Assembly (NCBI GenBank): GCA_937925515.1
Contig: CALALP010000026.1
Location: 1 to 33,351 of the forward strand
DNA: 33,351 bases
DNA from: an uncultured Lachnoanaerobaculum sp.
GTDB taxonomy: Bacteria > Bacillota > Clostridia > Lachnospirales > Lachnospiraceae
Direction: 5' to 3'
Shown: positions 1-7,387 of the stretch, piece after piece
Layout: every line of letters starts with the position of its first letter
Position numbering within the stretch: position 1 is the stretch's first letter
Made by a program: the position numbers and the translations under genes
The notes under the pieces: model-generated
What the model saw: only the letters and a program-made list of their open reading frames with translations
What the model was told of the DNA's origin: nothing
The model's database searches: none

Positions 1-2
1 TA

Positions 3-170
3 ATTTTCATTAGTAACTATGTTTTTCGTACAAATACAGAGAAAACTATATTTGCTAATTTAAAGACTTTCTATTATATATCCTGTCCCCCTACGGGGGA
101 CAGGATATATATGGATAGCCATTTTGCAACAGTTCCAAGAGAAGTATCCAATATGCTAAAGGAGTTATAA
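3..170 (+). CDS. 3' end of an unidentified gene (partial), containing a palindrome in frame
   Basis: A reading frame stays open from the window edge to the TAA at 168-170, which directly abuts the ATG at 171. The ribosome binding site of that next gene (AAAGGAG, 158-164) lies inside its last codons, the usual layout of coupled operon genes. The last residues read VPREVSNMLKEL. The 17-bp-stem palindrome at 75-111 is translated within it. I do not recognise the family. A stop-free run of 56 codons is uncommon by chance in DNA this AT-rich but not impossible, so this may be a real gene end or a chance frame. Confidence 0.35.
   Translation: MFISNYVFRTNTEKTIFANLKTFYYISCPPTGDRIYMDSHFATVPREVSNMLKEL
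75..111. repeat. GC-rich palindrome, family B copy 1
   Basis: Perfect 17-bp inverted repeat (arms 75-91 and 95-111) with loop TAC. The core GTCCCCC...GGGGGAC is shared with the palindrome at 3820-3852, while the outer arm bases differ and still pair. Downstream, ATATATGGATA and TTTTGCAACAG (122-132) match the right flank of the other copy, so it is probably part of the same small repeated element. No T-tract follows. Confidence 0.75.
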
Positions 171-686
171 ATGAAATTAAAAGAACTAAAAACTCATAGA
201 GCTTGTATGGAAATATTACAGCTTTATGGAAAGGAATTAATAAACTCGCCTAAGGTACAAAGACAAAAAGAGTTTATACAACATGGCAAGGTTACAGTAT
301 ATGAACACTGTATAAATGTTGCCTATATGAGCATTTTACTCATGAAACTACTTAAAATAAATTTTGATAAAAAATCAGTTGTACGAGGTGCTTTATTACA
401 TGACTACTTTTTATATGATTGGCATATACCAAGTAGTATAAATAAATTACATGGCTTTACACATGCAAGAACAGCTTTAAAAAATGCTACAAGAGATTTT
501 GAACTTAATGATGTAGAAAAAGATATAATTCTAAAACACATGTTCCCTTTAAATCCTGCATTGCCAAGATTTAAGGAAAGTTTACTTGTTTGTATTGCAG
601 ATAAAATCTGTGCAGTGTATGAAACATTTTCAATTCCAATTATAAGAACAAGTAAAGTCGGAGGTAGGTCTTATGTTAATTCTTGA
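171..686 (+). CDS. HD-domain phosphohydrolase-like protein
   Basis: A soluble protein of 171 residues. It carries the hallmarks of the HD superfamily, metal-dependent phosphohydrolases often acting on nucleotides or cyclic dinucleotides. His46 lies in a helix after VYEH, the His77-Asp78 doublet follows in LLHDYF, and His94 and His98 come in LHGFTHAR. No sensor or GGDEF domain is attached, so the substrate cannot be read from sequence. AAAGGAG at 158-164 is well spaced for the ATG at 171. The end overlaps the next gene by 14 bases, so the two are probably co-translated. From memory, HD proteins are found beside CmpB-type membrane proteins in Lachnospiraceae, which suggests a functional link of unknown nature. 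Confidence 0.8.
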   Translation: MKLKELKTHRACMEILQLYGKELINSPKVQRQKEFIQHGKVTVYEHCINVAYMSILLMKLLKINFDKKSVVRGALLHDYFLYDWHIPSSINKLHGFTHARTALKNATRDFELNDVEKDIILKHMFPLNPALPRFKESLLVCIADKICAVYETFSIPIIRTSKVGGRSYVNS

Positions 687-1401
687 AACTTATTTTTTCC
701 GACTTATGGTATACAGTATTCTAGGTTGGATTTATGAAAGTATTGTATGTTCAATACAAGAGAAAAAATGGGTAAATAGAGGCTTTTTAAATGGCCCATA
801 CTGTCCTATATATGGTGCAGGAGCAGTCCTTGATATAATTATTCTCGGAAACATTCAAAATCCTATATTATTATTTTTACTTGGAGCAACTCTTACTTGT
901 ACACTTGAATATTTGACTTCTTATTTCATGGAAAAAATATTTAATGCTAGGTGGTGGGATTACTCTGATTTTAAATTTAATCTAAATGGACGTATCTGCT
1001 TACTTGGTGCAGTTGTTTTTGGTGCATTTTCAGTTTTATTAATAAAGGTATTACACCCTATTATTGACGGATATTTAACATCAATTTTAGAACCTTGGTT
1101 TCATACTACTGTTGTTACGCTTTTTGTTATTTTTGTAGCTGATTTGATAATTACAATTCATGGACTTACAGGCTTTCGTGAAAAGCTCAAAATACTGTCA
1201 GAGTATTATGAAAAAACTCTTATATCTAATGCTAGTACAGGTATACAAGAAAAATTTAATGCAGGTTACAATGCAATTATAAATACTTTTAGTAATCAGC
1301 AAAAAAGAATCATTGAGGCATTTCCTAAGCTTATAGAAAGCCTTGACAGAATAAAAGAAAAAGCAGAGGAGTTTAGAGATAGAGGGCTTACAGGAAGATA
1401 A
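673..1401 (+). CDS. CmpB-type polytopic membrane protein (putative ABC transporter permease family)
   Basis: 242 residues with about five hydrophobic segments between residues 1 and 165, followed by a charged helical cytoplasmic tail of about 75 residues. The N-terminus has the family's typical pattern: a first membrane segment, then GWIYES and RGFLNGPYCPIYG. The family is usually labelled a putative ABC transporter permease, but no ATPase is adjacent and transport is not demonstrated by the sequence. GGAGG at 660-664 lies inside the end of the HD gene, and the 14-base overlap indicates translational coupling. The gene ends facing asd, with a palindromic repeat in between. Confidence 0.8.
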   Translation: MLILETYFFRLMVYSILGWIYESIVCSIQEKKWVNRGFLNGPYCPIYGAGAVLDIIILGNIQNPILLFLLGATLTCTLEYLTSYFMEKIFNARWWDYSDFKFNLNGRICLLGAVVFGAFSVLLIKVLHPIIDGYLTSILEPWFHTTVVTLFVIFVADLIITIHGLTGFREKLKILSEYYEKTLISNASTGIQEKFNAGYNAIINTFSNQQKRIIEAFPKLIESLDRIKEKAEEFRDRGLTGR

Positions 1402-1454
1402 GAAATTTACAATAATTTATTTTTGGGGATATTGCAAAGCTATGTTTTAATGTG

Positions 1455-1487
1455 GGGGAGTTCCTCGCCGACGGCGAGAAACTCCCC
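1455..1487. repeat. GC-rich palindrome, family A copy 1, between convergent genes
   Basis: Stem arms GGGGAGTTCCTCGCC (1455-1469) and GGCGAGAAACTCCCC (1473-1487) with loop GAC. It belongs to the same family as 3656-3688 and 9766-9798. Relative to those, one base pair is changed on both sides (T-A to G-C). A second change gives a C-A mismatch on the + strand but a G-U wobble in minus-strand RNA. It lies between the convergent ends of the CmpB-type gene and asd, where it could terminate either transcript, although no T-tract is present. Confidence 0.75.
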
Positions 1488-1518
1488 AAAAACAGCCCCA
1501 AATTTTACTCATGCCGAT

Positions 1519-2604
1519 TTATTTAGCCTTAATATACTCCTTAGCAGTAAGTAGTTCTGCACATAAAACTGCTCCACCTGCTGCACCTCTTAAAGTATTG
1601 TGTGAAAGTCCAACAAATTTGAAATCATAAATTGAGTCCTCTCTAAGTCTACCAATGCAAACTCCCATTCCATTCTCATAGTCCACATCTAACTTTACTT
1701 GTGGTCTGTTGTCTTCCTCAAAATATTTTATAAACTGCTTAGGTGCTGACGGAAGATTTAGTTCTTGAGGAAGTCCCTTAAACTCAGCTAACTTCTTTAT
1801 TAATTCCTCTTTTGAAACTTTCTTTTTAAATTTAATAAAAACTGCTGCTGTATGTCCATTTAAAACAGGTACTCTAATACATTGACAGCTGATTTTAGGT
1901 TCTGATGCAGGAACTATCTCATCTCCTACTATCTGACCGAATATTCTAAGTGGCTCTTTCTCGCTCTTTTCTTCCTCTCCTGAAATATAAGGAATGATAT
2001 TTTCCACCATTTCAGGCCAATCCTTAAAGGTCTTTCCTGCTCCTGAAATAGCTTGATAAGTTGTAGCAATGACCTCAAACGGCTCATATTCTTTCCAAGC
2101 AAAAAGTACAGGTGCATAGCTTTGTATAGAACAATTAGGCTTAACTGCTATAAAGCCTCTCTTAGTACCAAGTCTTTTCTTTTGTGATTCAATAATCTGT
2201 GCATGCTCAGGGTTTAATTCAGGAATTATCATCGGTACGTCCTTTGTCCAACGATGAGCACTGTTATTTGATACTACCGGAGTTTCTGTCTTAGCATAAG
2301 CCTCTTCAATGGCTAAAATCTCTTCCTTACTCATATCAACTGCTGAAAATACAAAGTCTACAAGCTTTGCAACTTCCTCAACGTCATTTACATTCATCAC
2401 AACTAATTTCTTTATACTCTCAGGCATTGGAGTAGTCATTTTCCACCTACCACCCACTGCCTCCTCATAGGTTTTTCCTGCACTTTTAGGACTTGCTGCA
2501 ACTACTACTACTTCATACCAAGGGTGATTTTCAAGAAGTGATAAAAACCTCTGACCAACCATTCCTGTTGCTCCCAAAACACCTACTCTTAATTTTTTCT
2601 CCAT
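1519..2604 (-). CDS. asd: Aspartate-semialdehyde dehydrogenase
   Basis: Catalyses NADPH-dependent reduction of aspartyl phosphate to aspartate semialdehyde, the branch step to lysine/diaminopimelate, threonine and methionine. The 361 residues fit the archaeal/fungal-type subfamily. The N-terminal Rossmann motif GVLGATGMVGQRF is at residues 8-20, the catalytic Cys158 sits in KPNCSIQ, and His251 in NGHTAA is the likely general base. The gene stands alone. It is divergent from the repeat-containing secreted protein and convergent with the CmpB-type gene. A plausible promoter lies at 2646-2674, and an inverted repeat just upstream (2682-2722) may be its operator. No lysine riboswitch or T-box leader is visible in the roughly 40-base 5' UTR. 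Confidence 0.95.
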   Translation of the reverse strand: MEKKLRVGVLGATGMVGQRFLSLLENHPWYEVVVVAASPKSAGKTYEEAVGGRWKMTTPMPESIKKLVVMNVNDVEEVAKLVDFVFSAVDMSKEEILAIEEAYAKTETPVVSNNSAHRWTKDVPMIIPELNPEHAQIIESQKKRLGTKRGFIAVKPNCSIQSYAPVLFAWKEYEPFEVIATTYQAISGAGKTFKDWPEMVENIIPYISGEEEKSEKEPLRIFGQIVGDEIVPASEPKISCQCIRVPVLNGHTAAVFIKFKKKVSKEELIKKLAEFKGLPQELNLPSAPKQFIKYFEEDNRPQVKLDVDYENGMGVCIGRLREDSIYDFKFVGLSHNTLRGAAGGAVLCAELLTAKEYIKAK

Positions 2605-2645
2605 ATCTTCTCCTTATCTTAATCAAACTTTAAAAACTAAATCTT

Positions 2646-2674
2646 ATAATAATACACTTACAACATAAAAGCAA
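2646..2674 (-). promoter_or_regulatory. Predicted promoter of asd
   Basis: On the minus strand, TTGCTT (2669-2674), a 17-base spacer and TATTAT (2646-2651) resemble a sigma-A promoter. It lies about 40 bases upstream of the asd start. The -35 match is only moderate. Confidence 0.5.
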
Positions 2675-2681
2675 GTACTTT

Positions 2682-2722
2682 TTCGTGTACAACGTACATT
2701 TGTTTTTATGGAGTGTACACGA
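2682..2722. promoter_or_regulatory. Inverted-repeat operator candidate between divergent promoters
   Basis: TTCGTGTACA (2682-2691) and TGTACACGAA (2713-2722) form a perfect 10-bp inverted repeat. The left arm also belongs to a local palindrome, TGTACAACGTACA (2687-2699), and the right arm contains the 8-bp palindrome GTGTACAC. The block sits immediately upstream of the asd -35 element and about 25 bases upstream of a TTGACA (2747-2752) in front of the divergent secreted-protein gene. This suggests one regulator acting on both sides. The regulator is not identifiable here. Confidence 0.5.
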
Positions 2723-2819
2723 AGTAGTTAATCACTATTTTTTCACTTGACAATTATATACAATTTTGGTTAAGCTATAATCAGATTTTGCACAATACAA
2801 ATGTATTAAAGGAGATATA

Positions 2820-3641
2820 ATGAAAAAACTTATTGCAATCACTACACTTTCACTAACTTTGTCTTTTGGAACAGGTTCTCTTACCTATGCTGCAAAAGCA
2901 GGCTGGACTAAGACAAAAGACGGAGTTTTTTATTTAAATGAGGACAAAAGCAAGGTCAAATCTACTTGGAAAAAAATAAGTGGAGATTGGTATTACTTTA
3001 ATTCAGACGGTAGTATAGCACGAAATACTTGGATAGGTAATTACTATCTTAATGCAGACGGAATAATGCTTTCAAATACTGTAAATCCTGAGGGATATAG
3101 ACTACTTTCAGACGGAAAATGGGACGGCTTACCAAAAAGAGTTAAAGCAAAGTATTTAAGCAATCTTTTGGATTTAAACCTTATGAGCCACAGTTCCTAT
3201 ACTAAAAACTTGAATAATAGACCTGTTTATGAAGATGATGATATTTGTTGTGTAGTATCTTACTATGGTCAACCTGTAAGTTTTAATAAAAATCAGATTG
3301 TAGATAAGGGAAGTTTTTATGAAATTACAAATGTAGAATTAAGTACAGATAAGCAATTTGATTCTGAAGATATAAAAACAGGAGATTTTAATACTGTAAG
3401 CAAAAACACTCATGGTAAGTGGGTTAGAAGTAATTCAAAATCTGAGTATGATTCAACAACTTACTATAAAGGTAGTTTCTATATAAATAAAGATGCAGTT
3501 GTACTTTTTAGAGATGCAGCAGGTGCTACTCAGACCTCTAATTTTGAAAGTTTTATAAAGTCTAAAAACTTAAATTCATATAAATTTAGTCTTTTAGAGG
3601 TTGATGAGTTTGGATATGGAGTAAAGTTTAGATTTAACTAA
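2820..3641 (+). CDS. Secreted protein with cell-wall/choline-binding-type repeats
   Basis: A 273-residue exported protein. Residues 1-27 form a signal peptide (MKK, hydrophobic core, AAKA cleavage region). From residue 28 to about 95 there are degenerate CW_binding_1-type repeats rich in Trp, Tyr and Gly, with the pattern GW-x-FYLN, DWYYFNSDGS, NYYLNADG. Such repeats bind choline or other wall-polymer substituents. The remaining 175 residues are an unrecognised hydrophilic domain with no catalytic motif I can name. AAAGGAG precedes the ATG. Upstream elements TTGACA (2747) and TATAAT (2776) are 23 bases apart, too far for one standard promoter, so the promoter is uncertain. The gene ends at a family A palindrome. 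Confidence 0.8.
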   Translation: MKKLIAITTLSLTLSFGTGSLTYAAKAGWTKTKDGVFYLNEDKSKVKSTWKKISGDWYYFNSDGSIARNTWIGNYYLNADGIMLSNTVNPEGYRLLSDGKWDGLPKRVKAKYLSNLLDLNLMSHSSYTKNLNNRPVYEDDDICCVVSYYGQPVSFNKNQIVDKGSFYEITNVELSTDKQFDSEDIKTGDFNTVSKNTHGKWVRSNSKSEYDSTTYYKGSFYINKDAVVLFRDAAGATQTSNFESFIKSKNLNSYKFSLLEVDEFGYGVKFRFN

Positions 3642-3655
3642 GAGATACTATTAAG

Positions 3656-3688
3656 GGGGATTTCCTCGCCGTCGGCGAGGAAATCCCC
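3656..3688. repeat. GC-rich palindrome, family A copy 2
   Basis: Perfect 15-bp stem (GGGGATTTCCTCGCC at 3656-3670, GGCGAGGAAATCCCC at 3674-3688) with loop GTC. The flanks extend the symmetry loosely (GATACTATTAAG on the left, CTTTTAAGTATC on the right). It is nearly identical to the copy at 9766-9798. It lies just after the secreted-protein gene and before the convergent lipoprotein gene. Confidence 0.8.
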
Positions 3689-3782
3689 ACTTTTAAGTAT
3701 CCATACTATATACTAGTTAAAAAACTTTCTATTAAGGGTGTTGCAAAAATAATCTTACGAATATTACTATTCTTGTTGCTCT

Positions 3783-3874
3783 CTGTTGTAAAACAAGTAG
3801 TTTATTTATTATCGTTATATGGGATTTGTCCCCCATAGGGGGACAAATCCCAATATATAGATATTTTACAACAG
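3783..3874. mobile_element. 92-bp MITE-like element with internal palindrome (family B copy 2)
   Basis: Perfect 11-bp terminal inverted repeats, CTGTTGTAAAA (3783-3793) and TTTTACAACAG (3864-3874), bracket a perfect palindrome at 3820-3852 (arms TGGGATTTGTCCCCC and its complement, loop ATA). It contains no coding capacity. A related terminal sequence, TGTTGCAAAAAT, also occurs just to the left at about 3739. The right half matches the right flank of the palindrome at 75-111. The termini resemble those of the IS30-type remnant at 32841-33344. No target duplication is obvious. Confidence 0.5.
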
Positions 3875-3901
3875 CTACATAACTAGTATACAACTTAGCT
3901 A

Positions 3902-4489
3902 TTAATTTAATCCTATTATTTCTTCTACAAGCTTTTTGATGCTATCCTTACTCATATCTTTTGAGCTAATCAAAGAATAAAAATGTCCGTCCTTAATCCA
4001 AATAGCTGAAGTAAATTTGTCTGCATTTCCTCTAACAGTGTATTCTACATTATTAAAGGTGGTTTTCTCTTGTTCTGCATACTCATTATAGTCGCCACTT
4101 GAATCAGATTCATCAGAACCTTTTCTTATAGACAAAACATCTTCATTTTCAGTTTTACTATCTCCACTAAAGTAAACTGCCTCTATTGCCTCTTTACTTA
4201 TAACTCTATAAACTACAGTCTTATAACCCTCAATACTACTTGGTACTTTAAAATCATATCCTACTTCTTTGACTGCCTCATCAAGATTTGTAAACTCTTT
4301 CCAAGGATCAGGAATCTGAACACCTGAAGACTCAGCAACATTCTTAGATGAATCTGAGCTCTTACTTTCTGCTGCTGTAGTTGCAGATTCAGAAGTTGAC
4401 TCAACTTTATTTTCTTTCTTAGTTCCACAAGCTACTACTCCTACAACTGCAAGTGCTATCAAAAAAGTAACACTTAATTTTTTTCTCAT
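3902..4489 (-). CDS. Small lipoprotein, DUF4367-like
   Basis: 195 residues with an N-terminal lipoprotein signal ending in VVAC at Cys21, so it is probably anchored to the outer face of the membrane. Residues 22-58 are a low-complexity Ser/Glu/Lys/Thr linker. The remainder (about 60-195) resembles the DUF4367 type, with LDEAVKEVGYDF at the start, alternating beta strands, and a C-terminal amphipathic helix. Its biochemical role is unknown. It has its own strong promoter (4524-4552) and is therefore probably not part of the metal operon that ends 80 bases upstream, though read-through is possible. Confidence 0.7.
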   Translation of the reverse strand: MRKKLSVTFLIALAVVGVVACGTKKENKVESTSESATTAAESKSSDSSKNVAESSGVQIPDPWKEFTNLDEAVKEVGYDFKVPSSIEGYKTVVYRVISKEAIEAVYFSGDSKTENEDVLSIRKGSDESDSSGDYNEYAEQEKTTFNNVEYTVRGNADKFTSAIWIKDGHFYSLISSKDMSKDSIKKLVEEIIGLN

Positions 4490-4523
4490 ATTTACCTCTC
4501 TTTCAATCTCTTTTGAGAACTGA

Positions 4524-4552
4524 AGTATAACATATAAAAAAACTTTTGTCTA
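4524..4552 (-). promoter_or_regulatory. Predicted promoter of the lipoprotein gene
   Basis: On the minus strand, TAGACA (4547-4552), a 17-base spacer and TATACT (4524-4529) are preceded by TGT, giving an extended -10. It lies about 35 bases upstream of the ATG at 4489. This is a good sigma-A match. Confidence 0.65.
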
Positions 4553-4572
4553 TTTACATTTTTTTATCAATT

Positions 4573-5214
4573 TTATATCATCTTCATCTTATGAGCCACT
4601 TGTTCAGTTATAAAAAGCTTTGCTCCGTCAACCTCTATAATAATTGACTTATCAAAGTCATCAATTCTTACAACTTTAATACTTTTATTTAAAGTTATTC
4701 CCTTGTCCTCAAGATAACGTAAAAATTCCTTGTCATCAGGTATCTTATGCAATCTCTTCACTTCCCCCTCTTTCATATCTGAAAGTCTTACAAGTGTATC
4801 TACATTAGGATGATTTTCAAATATTTCACTTCCATGAGGGCAATGCTTGGGATGATTTAAAAAATCGTTTAACCTATCTTTTAATCTTACTGAAGTTGCA
4901 TGCTCAAGTTTATCTGCATCAGCATGCACATCTTGCCAAGAATAACCTAAATACTCAACTAAAAATATTTCCCAAAGTCTATGTTTTGTTAAAAGTTTTC
5001 TTGCGTCTTCTATCCCCTTTTCAGTAAGATATATTGCTTTTTTATCTGCATAAACATCATCTGCATCAATAAGTCTTTTTACCATTTCAGTAACTGACGG
5101 TGCACTTACTTTTAAGTGATCTGCAAGTTTTTTATTGGTAGCACTACCATATAATTCTGTAAGTTTATATATCGCCTTGATATATTCATCTCTGCTTGTA
5201 TCATTTTTTGTCAT
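4573..5214 (-). CDS. DtxR-family metal-dependent transcriptional repressor (TroR/MntR-like)
   Basis: 213 residues. Residues 7-70 form the DtxR winged helix (DEYIKAIYKL, then KKLADHLKVSAPSVTEMVKRL as recognition helix, then AIYLTEKG in the wing). The dimerisation and metal-binding domain follows with His78, His97, Asp101, Glu104 and His105. The C-terminal part (about 140-213) resembles the SH3-like domain of longer DtxR members. By my alignment Asp101 falls where DtxR has Cys102 and MntR has a Glu, which favours Mn over Fe sensing, but this is inference. It is the last gene of the metal uptake operon, 16 bases after the second permease. It probably binds the palindrome at 9194-9211 when metal is plentiful. 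Confidence 0.88.
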   Translation of the reverse strand: MTKNDTSRDEYIKAIYKLTELYGSATNKKLADHLKVSAPSVTEMVKRLIDADDVYADKKAIYLTEKGIEDARKLLTKHRLWEIFLVEYLGYSWQDVHADADKLEHATSVRLKDRLNDFLNHPKHCPHGSEIFENHPNVDTLVRLSDMKEGEVKRLHKIPDDKEFLRYLEDKGITLNKSIKVVRIDDFDKSIIIEVDGAKLFITEQVAHKMKMI

Positions 5215-5230
5215 ACAACCACCTGTTATC

Positions 5231-6340
5231 CTACATCAGTCCATAATCTGTACTAATTTTCTCCTTAAGCTGCCAACCTGCCTCTGTTAAATCGTAAATA
5301 TTATCTTTACTGTTTTCGTAAATGTAGCCCTCATTTATGAGTTCTTTTACATAGTGATTAAATCTATATCCACTCCATTTAACATGGTCTTTCATGGTGC
5401 TAATTCCAAGTTCTTTGTATCTATCCTCAGAATTTCTATGATTTCCAATGTGAAGTACAAGCATTTCCTTATTAAATCTTCTATTCTTTCGTCTTCTACT
5501 TATCAAATCAGTTACTATTCCTTTAGGATAGAACAAAACTGTACATAGGAAAGTTAGTCCTGAAACAGTAGCACACATTCCGGAAATAGAAACATTTAAT
5601 GCCACTGCAAGATGAAATCCTATGTAACTATTGATTATAGCATAAATCATTGATACAAGTATAGTCATTTTTAAATCTTTAGTTATTAGATACGCACTTG
5701 CTGCAGGTGCTATAAAAAATGAAATCGTCAAAATAGCACCTACTGACTCAAATGAGGCTACAGCAGTAAGTGAAACCATTCCCATAAAAGTATAATATAA
5801 AATGCCTGTAGAGATTCCAATAGCTCCTGCAAATACATTATCAAATGTAGATATTTTAAGTTTTCTAAAATTAACCAAGATAAATAGCATATTAGCAACA
5901 AATACTACAATCATTATAAACATAGACCTTGGAATATCTATAAAACCAAGTTTAAAACGTGTAAATGGAACTAATATAATTTCTCCCATAAGTACAATAT
6001 CTGTATCAATATGGACATTTCTTGCATATCTTGTAATTAAGATTACTGCAAGTGAAAAGAATAGTGGAAATATAATTCCCACTGAGGCATCTTCTGTTAT
6101 AAGTTTTGTTTTCGCTAGTATTTCAATACATGCACAAGTCAAAACTCCAAAAACTGCTGCCCCTATAATAAGATAAATGCTTGTAATATCCTTGGTAATG
6201 AAATATGCCACAACAATACCTAATAAAACAGAATGAGAAATAGCATCTGAAATCATTGCCAAGTTCCTAAGTACCAAAAATACACCTATTACACTACAAG
6301 CAATCGCAGTCATTATAAGTACATATAAGGATTCTATCAT
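5231..6340 (-). CDS. Metal ABC transporter permease with C-terminal winged-helix domain (TroD-like)
   Basis: 369 residues. Residues 1 to about 265 are a polytopic ABC-3 family permease (Mn/Zn/Fe uptake, with EAA-like region SFESVGAILTISFFIAPAA). After a basic stretch (RRRKNRRFNKE) the C-terminal 75 residues form a soluble domain. It looks like a winged helix of the DtxR type, with helices, KELINEGYIYEN and then YDLTEAGWQLKEKI. It pairs with the permease encoded just upstream, which it overlaps by four bases (ATGA, 6337-6340), and with the ATPase at 7388-8101. TroD-type permeases are known to be longer than their TroC partners, so the extension is probably genuine and not an assembly artefact. 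Confidence 0.85.
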   Translation of the reverse strand: MIESLYVLIMTAIACSVIGVFLVLRNLAMISDAISHSVLLGIVVAYFITKDITSIYLIIGAAVFGVLTCACIEILAKTKLITEDASVGIIFPLFFSLAVILITRYARNVHIDTDIVLMGEIILVPFTRFKLGFIDIPRSMFIMIVVFVANMLFILVNFRKLKISTFDNVFAGAIGISTGILYYTFMGMVSLTAVASFESVGAILTISFFIAPAASAYLITKDLKMTILVSMIYAIINSYIGFHLAVALNVSISGMCATVSGLTFLCTVLFYPKGIVTDLISRRRKNRRFNKEMLVLHIGNHRNSEDRYKELGISTMKDHVKWSGYRFNHYVKELINEGYIYENSKDNIYDLTEAGWQLKEKISTDYGLM

Positions 6341-7224
6341 TTTCTATTCCTCAACTTTCTTCTTCTGATACTAGTAGCAATAACTCCCCTTGTTCCAAAA
6401 ACTACTGAAAATAAAGCTATAAATGACATTATAAGAATAATGGACGGACCTGTTGACATTCCCTTTATAAGGGTACTTATCACTGTTCCTATAAATGCTG
6501 ATACAGCTCCACTTGCCCCTGCTATAACTAAAACTTTCTTATAATCTCTACTCCACTGCATACCTATAACCCCCGGAGTTATAAGCATACTGCTAATAAG
6601 TATTGCACCGACTGCCTTAAGCCCTGCTGCAATTAAAATCATAGTAATAACCATAATAAGAACTGAAACATAACTCCTTTTTATTCCTATTGTTTCAGCA
6701 TAAGCAGGATCAAATACATGAATCTTTATTTCTTTAAAAAACAATATAAAAAATAATAATGAAATAATTGATACTGTAAATATAATTATTACATCTTCTC
6801 TAAGCATATATGCGGCTTGACCGAATATATAATTTGCAAGTCCTGCCTGAGAGGCATTTGCAAATTTTGCATTTCCCTGTATATAGCTTTTTAACACCAT
6901 ACCAAAGCCAAACATTGATGAAAGTACTACTGCCATAGTGGTATCTGCCTCTAGTTTTGAATTATTCACAACAAATTGAATAAGTAAAAATGCAAATACA
7001 CCTGCAAGTATTGCTCCGGACATAAGGTATAGTGAATTTTTTTGTGCAATTAAAATAAATGCTAAAACTATACCCGGAAATGATGCATGTCCTACAACAT
7101 CTCCTATCAAGGACTGTCCCTTTAAAATACTTATTGTTCCTATTATTCCGGTGGACATAGCAAGTAAGACAGTTCCAAGTGCTACTACTATAAACGAATA
7201 TTGAAGTAATATCCCTAAATTCAT
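6337..7224 (-). CDS. Metal ABC transporter permease (TroC/ZnuB family)
   Basis: 295 residues with about eight or nine membrane segments, the normal size for ABC-3 family permeases. It carries the conserved GDVVGHASFPGIVLAF segment near residue 45 and LKAVGAILISSMLITPG near residue 205, the region that contacts the ATPase. It forms the membrane channel with the 369-residue permease that follows. GAGGG lies upstream of the ATG. A 163-base gap containing a stem-loop (7331-7360) separates it from the ATPase gene, the widest gap inside this operon. Confidence 0.88.
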   Translation of the reverse strand: MNLGILLQYSFIVVALGTVLLAMSTGIIGTISILKGQSLIGDVVGHASFPGIVLAFILIAQKNSLYLMSGAILAGVFAFLLIQFVVNNSKLEADTTMAVVLSSMFGFGMVLKSYIQGNAKFANASQAGLANYIFGQAAYMLREDVIIIFTVSIISLLFFILFFKEIKIHVFDPAYAETIGIKRSYVSVLIMVITMILIAAGLKAVGAILISSMLITPGVIGMQWSRDYKKVLVIAGASGAVSAFIGTVISTLIKGMSTGPSIILIMSFIALFSVVFGTRGVIATSIRRRKLRNRK

Positions 7225-7330
7225 ATTTTACCCTCTATAATCTGAAATTTTTTACAAGACTTTTATACCTACTTTTTCAATAGTTAAGTAGAATATTTGC
7301 CTAAGACTTGCAAATCTCCTAAAGCTCGAA

Positions 7331-7360
7331 TGACTCACCAACTATATAATTGGTGAGCCA
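7331..7360 (-). other. Intercistronic stem-loop in the metal transport operon
   Basis: The minus-strand RNA can form an 11-bp stem (arms 7350-7360 and 7331-7341, loop of 8). The only non-Watson-Crick position is a G-U wobble in minus-strand RNA but an A-C mismatch on the other strand, which supports function in the operon transcript. No U-tract follows, so it is more likely a processing or stability element or a partial attenuator than a full terminator. Confidence 0.5.
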
Positions 7361-7387
7361 TTTAAATATTTAATGTAGTTTTAACGC

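Noticed and set aside
1929..2117. Minus-strand reading frame of 62 codons inside asd
   Set aside because: It overlaps asd in another frame, has no ribosome site, and its composition is that of a shadow frame.
2605..2690. Lysine riboswitch or T-box upstream of asd
   Set aside because: The distance from the predicted promoter to the start is about 40 bases, too short for either, and no terminator hairpin lies there.
2747..2781. TTGACA and TATAAT as one promoter for the secreted-protein gene
   Set aside because: The spacing of 23 bases is outside the functional range. They may belong to different promoters or one may be chance.
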